Source: JBGLNJ01 sp034434835
GTDB taxonomy: Bacteria; Chloroflexota; Anaerolineae; Fen-1058
Direction: 5' to 3'
NCBI GenBank assembly: GCA_034434835.1
Contig: DAOTXX010000078.1
Location: forward strand, 79,305-143,304
Length of the DNA: 64,000 nt
Of the stretch, positions 58,665 to 64,000 are shown one piece after another (positions within the stretch are counted from its first letter, which is position 1; each line of letters opens with the position of its first letter). Under the pieces are notes generated by a model, which did not search any database, was not told the DNA's origin, and saw only the letters and a program-made list of their open reading frames with translations. Made by a program: the position numbers and the translations under genes.

Positions 58665-59471
58665 CTAGGCTTGCACCGTGGCAAGCCGCTCGGATGGCAA
58701 GGGATAGAGCTTTTGTGTGTCGGCTCCGATAGATAGCATAGCACAGTGTCCGTGCCAGTCTGCCTGATCGGCCAGCAACGTCAGCACGGCGCGGTTCCCT
58801 AACGGCAAAGGCGAGACCCCCACCTGGAGCGTTTTGCTCTTGACCAGTTCTAATGCGCGAATGATCAAGCGTGGATCAAAGTAAAAGGCTCCCGAGGTTC
58901 CGGCGACAATCGTCCGCCCGTCGAGTGTCAAATGGCTCGCGGCAAAATCCACCAAGATCGCCAGCTTTTCTTGCGGGACGCCATGCATCGCCTGCAAGTT
59001 CACCAAATGGGCGACCGCTTGATGGGCAGCATCGGACAGGGCCAGATAGGTCGTGGTGATCATGGCCTTGGGCAAGGCAAGCATGTAGGTGAATTCAGGG
59101 GGCACCATGAACTGGCGCAAGTCGGCTTGCCACTGTAACTCATAGTGGCCTCGTGCGTCCGTCATCTCCAAGAGCGTTTGCGTCCCGGTCGTCGCCAGCG
59201 TCAACCGGGTCAGCTCCTGACCGAGCATGCTGGTGAGCAGATGGACCGCAAAGCGGGGGAAGACGTAAAAGCGCGGTGTCTTGGGGCCGCTGAATGGGTG
59301 CTCCCACGAGATCATCATCCGCAGACTGCTCAGGCCGATGAAGCGAATCGAAGCCTGCCCCACGACGCACAGCACGTTGTCGCCGCCGCGCGGCATGGCT
59401 CGCTTCAAGCCGGTCCGCACGATTTGCGGATCCAGTTGGGTTGGCGGAAAATCCGCAGACTTATCAGACAT
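58665..59471 (-). CDS. Unknown protein within the kinase operon, possibly sliding-clamp-like
   Basis: 268 residues, no signal peptide or transmembrane helix. It consists of two similar-looking halves rich in beta strands. Each half has a pattern of strand-helix-strands (FYVFPRFAVHLLTSMLGQEL, then LATTGTQTLLEMTDARGHYE; FYFDPRLIIRALELVKSKTL, then AVLTLLADQADWHGHCAMLSIG), which recalls domains of the DNA sliding clamp DnaN. That resemblance is my pattern reading only. The start lies two bases after the stop of the preceding kinase gene, so it is firmly part of the operon. Confidence 0.75.
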   Translation of the reverse strand: MSDKSADFPPTQLDPQIVRTGLKRAMPRGGDNVLCVVGQASIRFIGLSSLRMMISWEHPFSGPKTPRFYVFPRFAVHLLTSMLGQELTRLTLATTGTQTLLEMTDARGHYELQWQADLRQFMVPPEFTYMLALPKAMITTTYLALSDAAHQAVAHLVNLQAMHGVPQEKLAILVDFAASHLTLDGRTIVAGTSGAFYFDPRLIIRALELVKSKTLQVGVSPLPLGNRAVLTLLADQADWHGHCAMLSIGADTQKLYPLPSERLATVQA

Positions 59472-59473
59472 GT

Positions 59474-60826
59474 TTAGCTACCGTTTCCAGATCGAACGCC
59501 CGACCCAGCGGGCGATGATGGCGACGCGAGGGTGCCGCTGCCGGGCGGAGAGTTGCCCGCGGGGAGTGTGAAGGTAAAGCGGCTACCGCGTCCCTTGACG
59601 CTTTCTGCCCAAATGCGTCCACCGTGCAGTTCGACCAATCCTTTGGCGATGGCCAGTCCCAGGCCCATGCCGCCGTGACGCCGCTCCATGTGCGGCTCGA
59701 CTTGATAGAACCGCTCAAAGATACGTTCCAGGTCGTTGGCCGGGATGCCGATGCCCGTGTCGGATACCGAAACCCATACTTCGTTGTCGCGCGACGAAGC
59801 ACTCACGCCGATCCTCCCGCCGTGTGGCGTGAACTTGACGGCGTTAGTCAACAGGTTGTTGAGCACGACAGTGATCTGAGCGCGGTCGGCATGGACCCAC
59901 AGCGGCGCGGCCGGCACGTGGATCGAGATCGCCTGGCCTTTGGCGGTGGCGAAGCTTTCCGATTCGGCACAGACCGCCTTGATCAATTCCTGAATGGAAA
60001 AAGTCACCCGTTGCAGCGTCCGCTCGCCTGTATCGAGCATTCGCAGGTTGACCATCTCCTCGATGATCCCGCGCAGTCGCAGCGCAGCCTGCACCACGAC
60101 TTCCAATTGTTCGGCCGCCGGGCCAGAGGCATCGTCTCTCAGCAGGGAAGCATAGCCCAGGATCAGGCCCAGCGGTGTGCGCAGTTCGTGGCTGGCGATG
60201 GCAATGAAATCGCTTTTGAGGCTGTCGAGTTGGTTGAGCTTTTGGTAGGCGCGTCGCAACTCACCCACGAACTGGGCATTCTGGATTGCGATGGCAGCCT
60301 GGGCAGCCAGCGTGCAGAGCACTTTGGTGTCCTCTTCGGTGAACAGGGCATCCCCGTGCTTGTTGATCGCTTCCAGCACGCCGATGCTCCGTTCCTGGAT
60401 AGATAATGGCACGCCCAAGATGTTGCGCGTCCGGAAATTGATCGCCTGATCCGTCCCGTCGTAATGACGGGGGTCCTGATCGGCATTGGCGATGAGCATG
60501 GGCCGCCGAGTTCTCCAGATCGTCCCGGCGATGCTGCCTTCGATCGGCACACGCAGTCGTGCGAGTTGCTCGGCGTTCGCGCCGGTCGCGGCCGCAAAGC
60601 GTAGCTCGCCCGCCTTTTCGTCATAGAGCATGATCGAGGCCGATTCAGTGCCGGTCAACTCGGCAGCCGCCTGCAGGATCTGTTGCAGCAGCGGTTCCAG
60701 TTCCAGCGTCGAGGTCAACTGTTGGCTGATTTCGAGGATGCGCGATAACCGTCCTGTCTGACGCTGCAGGCGCGTCATACTTGTACGCAACTGGGTGTCT
60801 TCGGTGGGGGGCTCGTGTATGGTCAC
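59474..60826 (-). CDS. Sensor histidine kinase: GAF-HisKA-HATPase
   Basis: About 450 residues, cytoplasmic. A coiled coil (about 10-45), one GAF domain (about 45-195), HisKA with IAIASHELRTPLGLILGY, and HATPase with LNNLLTNAVKFTP, SDTGIGIPANDL and GMGLGLAIAKGLVELHGG. A Ser/Gly/Pro-rich tail of about 25 residues closes the protein. GTG 60826 is chosen: GGAG seven bases upstream and four bases after the tlyA stop; a TTG at 60856 is possible but would overlap tlyA. First kinase of the operon. Confidence 0.92.
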   Translation of the reverse strand: MTIHEPPTEDTQLRTSMTRLQRQTGRLSRILEISQQLTSTLELEPLLQQILQAAAELTGTESASIMLYDEKAGELRFAAATGANAEQLARLRVPIEGSIAGTIWRTRRPMLIANADQDPRHYDGTDQAINFRTRNILGVPLSIQERSIGVLEAINKHGDALFTEEDTKVLCTLAAQAAIAIQNAQFVGELRRAYQKLNQLDSLKSDFIAIASHELRTPLGLILGYASLLRDDASGPAAEQLEVVVQAALRLRGIIEEMVNLRMLDTGERTLQRVTFSIQELIKAVCAESESFATAKGQAISIHVPAAPLWVHADRAQITVVLNNLLTNAVKFTPHGGRIGVSASSRDNEVWVSVSDTGIGIPANDLERIFERFYQVEPHMERRHGGMGLGLAIAKGLVELHGGRIWAESVKGRGSRFTFTLPAGNSPPGSGTLASPSSPAGSGVRSGNGS

Positions 60827-60830
60827 AACC

Positions 60831-61643
60831 TCACTCCGTTTCGTGCCAGTCCGCAAGTTGGCCGGTTAACTCACAGGCCATGAGCATCGCTTCGATCTGA
60901 TCCGGCTGGCACGGCTCTGCACCATAGTTTAACCGGGCCAGAAACTCGATATTGCCCGCCGGGCCGGTCAGCGGCGAGCGGATCACACCCAAGGGCGTCA
61001 GGCCATGTTCGTTGGCCCAAGTCAGCACGCGCCGCAACACATCGGTGTGAATCGCCACATCGCGCACGACACCGCCTTTGCCCACCTGCTCGCGTCCGGC
61101 TTCAAACTGCGGCTTGACCAATGCCACCACCTGGCCGTAAGCCCGGAGCCATCCTATGACGGCGGGCAGGATGAGCGTGAGCGAAATGAACGACACATCT
61201 ATCGTGACCAGGTCTATCGCCTCGGGCAGGGTGGTCAGATAGCGCGCGTTTGTCCGCTCCATGACGACCACTCGCGGGTCTTGCCTCAACTTCCAGTCGA
61301 GCTGGCCGTAGCCGACATCAATCGCATAGATCCGCGCCGCCCCGCGTTGCAACAGGCAATCCGTGAACCCACCTGTGGACGCGCCCACATCCGCGCAGAC
61401 CAATCCGGACACGTCCAGCGCAAAGGCGTCGAGCGCAGCTTGCAGCTTGCTGCCGCCCCGGCTGACGTACGGCAATCCCGTGCGCACGTGGACCGGCGCA
61501 TCGAGAGCCACGCTCATGCCGGGCTTGTCGGCGCGATTTTCGCCGATAAACACCTGGCCGGCCAGGATCAGCTTTTGAGCAGCGCTCCGGCTCTCGGCCA
61601 GCCCCCGCGAGACCAACAGAACGTCCAAACGCTCTTTGCGCAC
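60831..61643 (-). CDS. tlyA: TlyA-type rRNA 2'-O-methyltransferase
   Basis: About 270 residues. An N-terminal S4 RNA-binding domain (ERLDVLLVSRGLAESR, about 4-60) and a FtsJ-like methyltransferase domain with CADVGASTGGFTDCLL (motif I), DVGYGQLDW and LVKPQFEAGR. It methylates cytidines in 16S/23S rRNA in the known members. The GTG at 61643 lies six bases after the -10 box, so translation would be leaderless; a TTG at 61661 would lie upstream of transcription. First gene of the kinase operon. Confidence 0.9.
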   Translation of the reverse strand: MRKERLDVLLVSRGLAESRSAAQKLILAGQVFIGENRADKPGMSVALDAPVHVRTGLPYVSRGGSKLQAALDAFALDVSGLVCADVGASTGGFTDCLLQRGAARIYAIDVGYGQLDWKLRQDPRVVVMERTNARYLTTLPEAIDLVTIDVSFISLTLILPAVIGWLRAYGQVVALVKPQFEAGREQVGKGGVVRDVAIHTDVLRRVLTWANEHGLTPLGVIRSPLTGPAGNIEFLARLNYGAEPCQPDQIEAMLMACELTGQLADWHETE

Positions 61644-61649
61644 AATCAA

Positions 61650-61678
61650 AGCATAATCCAAGTTGGGGAATTGGTCAA
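61650..61678 (-). promoter_or_regulatory. Promoter of tlyA and the kinase operon (leaderless)
   Basis: TTGACC (61678-61673), 17-bp spacer, TATGCT (61655-61650) on the minus strand. The seventh base after the -10 is the G of the GTG start at 61643. Confidence 0.6.
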
Positions 61679-61691
61679 ATCCCCAGTCCTA

Positions 61692-61720
61692 TTGACGCGA
61701 AAAGCAAGTCGGGCTATCAT
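61692..61720 (+). promoter_or_regulatory. Promoter of the TolB-M15 gene (leaderless)
   Basis: TTGACG (61692-61697), 17-bp spacer, TATCAT (61715-61720). The start codon ATG begins at the seventh base after the -10. The two divergent promoters share an intergenic region of under 85 bp. Confidence 0.68.
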
Positions 61721-61726
61721 AACACC

Positions 61727-63556
61727 ATGCCGCAACTCCCGGATCCGCTCGCCAATTTGCGCACCCGATGGCGTGCCACAGACGAGGCCCGGCCCATCGT
61801 CCTTAGCCCACGCCAGGGATGCTGGCTGATCGCGCTGTTCATCGCCAATGCGTTGATCTTGCTGGTGATGGGCTGGTTCTTGTTCCAGGCGATGTCGGGA
61901 CGTCCGGTGCCGATCGTCGTCCAACAGGTCGTCACGCCCCAGCCGATCTTGCCGACCCGTGCGCCTCCGCCGACGCCTCTCCCCGGCCCCACGCCCGCGC
62001 CGACCCCCTTTGGCGGAGGTGGAACAGTGGCTTTTGTCCTGCGCCGGGACGGATCGAGCAATATCTATGCGATCAACCTGGGCGACAAACGTCTGGTGCG
62101 GTTGACGTGGGCGGTCGAAGGCGACCGCGACCCGGCCTTTTCGTCGGATGGCAGGGAGCTGGCCCTTGCCAGCCGTCGCGATGGCAGTTGGGGTATCTAT
62201 CGGATGGAACTCGACACCGGGGTGACGACGCGATTGGTGTTTACCACGTCCTACAGCGCCGCGCCGACCTGGTCGCCCGATGGCAAGTGGATCGCGTTCG
62301 AATCCTACCGCAACGGCAACCTGGACATTTATGTGATGGATCGAGACGGGAACAATGTCTCGCGGCTCACGACGGACCCGGCTCCGGATTTTTCACCTGC
62401 CTGGTCGCCCGATGGCAAATGGGTCGCATTCGCTTCGTATCGCACGGGCAACAAGGATATTGTCCTGCGCTCACTCGACACCGGCGAGGAAAGCAATTTC
62501 ACCAACAGCCCCGACCGCGATGAAGACCATCCGGCCTGGTCGCACGATGGCACCAAGCTCGCCTATACGTCGAGCCGATTGGGGGACAGCGCGATTTACG
62601 TGACGACGTTTGATTGGAAGCGCCGCCCGCTGGAAGATTCCCGGGTCGAGTTTTTCGGTCAGGGCAAATCGCCGACCTGGTCGCCGGACGACAGCGGGTT
62701 GGGGTTCGTCTACAATCGCACCGATCAGCAGGATGTGCTCATCGTCGCCAGCCTGGGCGGGTGGGGATTGGCGCAACAGGCCTTTGGGGGTCGCGAGTTC
62801 ATCGAGCATCCCACGTGGAGCCCGGTCCTGCTTTCCGAGGCGACGATCAACCGGGTCGCTGCGCAGGCTCCGGCCAAAGCACCGCCGCTGTACGTCGAGC
62901 TGATCACCAGCCCGCTCACTTTAACGCCGCCATTTACGTTTACGGTCTTGCCGGACTATGGCAATCAACGATTTTTGATGAGCGACGCGGTGGATGATTC
63001 GTTCATCGCGTTGCGGCAGCGTGTCAAGCAAGAGACCGGTTACGATTATCTCGGTCAATTGGCTGACACGTGGCGTCCGATGGATCATACGCCGAGGCCG
63101 GGACAGTCGCATCGCTCGTGGCACGTCGCCGGCCGCGCGTTCGACATCAATCCCAACTATAACCAGGACCCGGTCCATTCGATGGAGATTGTGCGCGAGG
63201 ACATCGGCTACACGACGTATTGGCGGGTCTATCTCAAGGCGATGAAGCAAGATGGCACGCAAGGCGAGCCGCTCAAAGAAGCGCCCTGGCTGATCGTCAT
63301 CAGCGCCGATGCCGGCGCCGCGGGCGGCAAACTCAAGTCTATCCCGCCTGGCTACTATGTGGATTTCACGACGCTGGCTGCAGATTACGGCTGGAATCGT
63401 GTGCAGGCGATTTATCGTTGGCGTTACTATTTCCCGGATGTTGAGTATTGGCATTTCCAGAAAGATACTGGCCTTTCGTGGTGGGAAGCGATGGAGCAAG
63501 TTTACACCGAAAGCGAGATTGTGGGATTTTATGGTCCATATCCGGGCCGCGATTGA
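61727..63556 (+). CDS. Membrane-anchored TolB-type propeller fused to an M15-like peptidase
   Basis: 609 residues. One transmembrane helix (31-53), then a Pro-rich spacer (66-95), then about six PD40/TolB propeller blades (100-375; TWSPDGKWIAFESYR, AWSPDGKWVAFASYR). The C-terminal domain (about 385-600) carries the M15/MEROPS zinc signature: His466-x6-Asp473 (WHVAGRAFD), catalytic Glu573 and His576 (EYWHF). M15 enzymes cleave D-Ala or L-Ala/D-Glu bonds in peptidoglycan peptides. It should face outward and act on cell wall. No ribosome-binding site; a promoter ends six bases before the ATG. A strong terminator follows. Confidence 0.87.
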   Translation: MPQLPDPLANLRTRWRATDEARPIVLSPRQGCWLIALFIANALILLVMGWFLFQAMSGRPVPIVVQQVVTPQPILPTRAPPPTPLPGPTPAPTPFGGGGTVAFVLRRDGSSNIYAINLGDKRLVRLTWAVEGDRDPAFSSDGRELALASRRDGSWGIYRMELDTGVTTRLVFTTSYSAAPTWSPDGKWIAFESYRNGNLDIYVMDRDGNNVSRLTTDPAPDFSPAWSPDGKWVAFASYRTGNKDIVLRSLDTGEESNFTNSPDRDEDHPAWSHDGTKLAYTSSRLGDSAIYVTTFDWKRRPLEDSRVEFFGQGKSPTWSPDDSGLGFVYNRTDQQDVLIVASLGGWGLAQQAFGGREFIEHPTWSPVLLSEATINRVAAQAPAKAPPLYVELITSPLTLTPPFTFTVLPDYGNQRFLMSDAVDDSFIALRQRVKQETGYDYLGQLADTWRPMDHTPRPGQSHRSWHVAGRAFDINPNYNQDPVHSMEIVREDIGYTTYWRVYLKAMKQDGTQGEPLKEAPWLIVISADAGAAGGKLKSIPPGYYVDFTTLAADYGWNRVQAIYRWRYYFPDVEYWHFQKDTGLSWWEAMEQVYTESEIVGFYGPYPGRD

Positions 63557-63571
63557 GCCTCCAATATTTTC

Positions 63572-63610
63572 AGAGACCCGTTTTCTCAAAGAAAACGGGT
63601 CTCTCTTTTT
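63572..63610 (+). terminator. Terminator built from the interspersed palindrome, copy 2
   Basis: A perfect 15-bp stem (AGAGACCCGTTTTCT and its complement) with a CAA loop, then C and TTTTT. Sequence nearly identical to the palindrome at 7625-7657. Confidence 0.85.
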
Positions 63611-63934
63611 GGTACTTTGGTCAGGCTGACCATCGTGCTATTGTGTAGTTGCCCCTAGTTCTGCTAACATCTCCCCTGAAAGTATTCGAGTTTTTCATCG
63701 TTATTCCTCTTTACTTCTACGCACTGATCCTTCATCGCTGCGGCGACGTGAGCCGATTCCTTCACTCAATAAGCTGGCGGAGGACTTGCCCAAACGGAGA
63801 ACCTCATGCCCGTTGGCGGGCATATGTAATGGCAGAAACTTGTGCCTGGCGTGCCCGCACGGGGATGAATGTTACTGTTGGCAAACTGAGCATCGTGAGA
63901 GATAATCCGGCGAAATCTGCGCTGGAGTGAAAAC
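63611..63934. other. Non-coding stretch before the probable transposase
   Basis: No convincing gene. It has a 7-bp hairpin (ATGCCCG-TTGG-CGGGCAT, 63806-63823). This is probably the left end of an insertion sequence, but I could not identify a terminal inverted repeat since the right end is outside the window. Confidence 0.4.
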
Positions 63935-64000
63935 ATGTCCCTGAAGGTCAAACCGATTCCGCCGATTCCCGCTGACACCTACAACTTGGCGAACCAGCTC
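63935..64000 (+). CDS. Probable IS transposase (IS1182-like), first 22 codons
   Basis: The gene starts at ATG 63935 with GGAG about seven bases upstream and runs off the right edge. The visible residues MSLKVKPIPPIPADTYNLAN resemble the start of IS1182/IS5-group DDE transposases (MSLxPxP-IPxxT). With only 22 residues the call is tentative. Confidence 0.4.
   Translation, partial: MSLKVKPIPPIPADTYNLANQL

Noticed and set aside
63649..63930. 93-codon plus-strand frame before the transposase
   Set aside because: No family resemblance, mixed composition and no ribosome-binding site; it more likely represents the end of an insertion sequence.

Overview
The window is GC-rich chromosomal DNA that looks like a member of the Chloroflexota (Anaerolineae/Caldilineae-like). 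The evidence is protein content: several giant DUF2298 and GT39-type membrane proteins of the Chloroflexota/archaeal 'YYY' and Agl23-like types, a long-form PyrF, many GAF/PAS histidine kinases, and a Ser/Thr kinase with WD40 propellers. No rRNA or tRNA gene and no CRISPR array was seen. The phylum call is inference from protein families.

Layout. (1) 1-7600, minus strand: the start of sucC, two unknown proteins, an HtrA-like protease, an AbrB/PIN toxin-antitoxin pair with a YcxB-like gene, a TPR protein and a membrane protein. (2) 7679-31118, minus strand: a cell-surface glycan block. It holds five or six polytopic GT39/DUF2298 proteins (one fused to an NHL propeller, one a GT39-DUF2298 double protein), DinB, an ECF sigma/anti-sigma pair, a methyltransferase, a Ser/Thr kinase with twin WD40 propellers, a GT4 glycosyltransferase and a flippase-like protein. 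(3) 31383-38874, plus strand: a solitary 48-residue Flp pilin gene, then a pyrimidine operon pyrF-pyrE-pyrD / pyrK - LysM-C39 protein - 5-formyl-THF cyclo-ligase - pyrC. Its leader looks like a translation-coupled attenuator. A TumE-type toxin-antitoxin pair sits in reverse orientation between pyrD and pyrK. (4) 38914-44619, minus strand: an MFS exporter, lepA, and a two-gene restriction-modification system just upstream of lepA. (5) 44705-61643, minus strand: tlyA followed by six histidine kinase genes and one unknown gene, with no response regulator. (6) 61727-64000, plus strand: a membrane-anchored TolB-propeller/M15 peptidase fusion, a strong terminator, and the first 22 codons of a probable transposase.

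Cross-cutting signals. Degenerate tandem repeats of 7 bp (once 8 bp) occur at about 16 places, between genes and also inside or at the ends of coding regions (pyrF, the DUF2298 and GT39 proteins, sigma factor, flippase, MFS). Several genes seem to be transcribed leaderless or nearly so: the -10 box ends only 6-13 nt before the start codon in tlyA, the TolB-M15 gene, the sigma factor and the pyr leader peptide. Start codons here were chosen from ribosome-binding sites, promoter position and gene overlaps, so several differ from the longest open frame.
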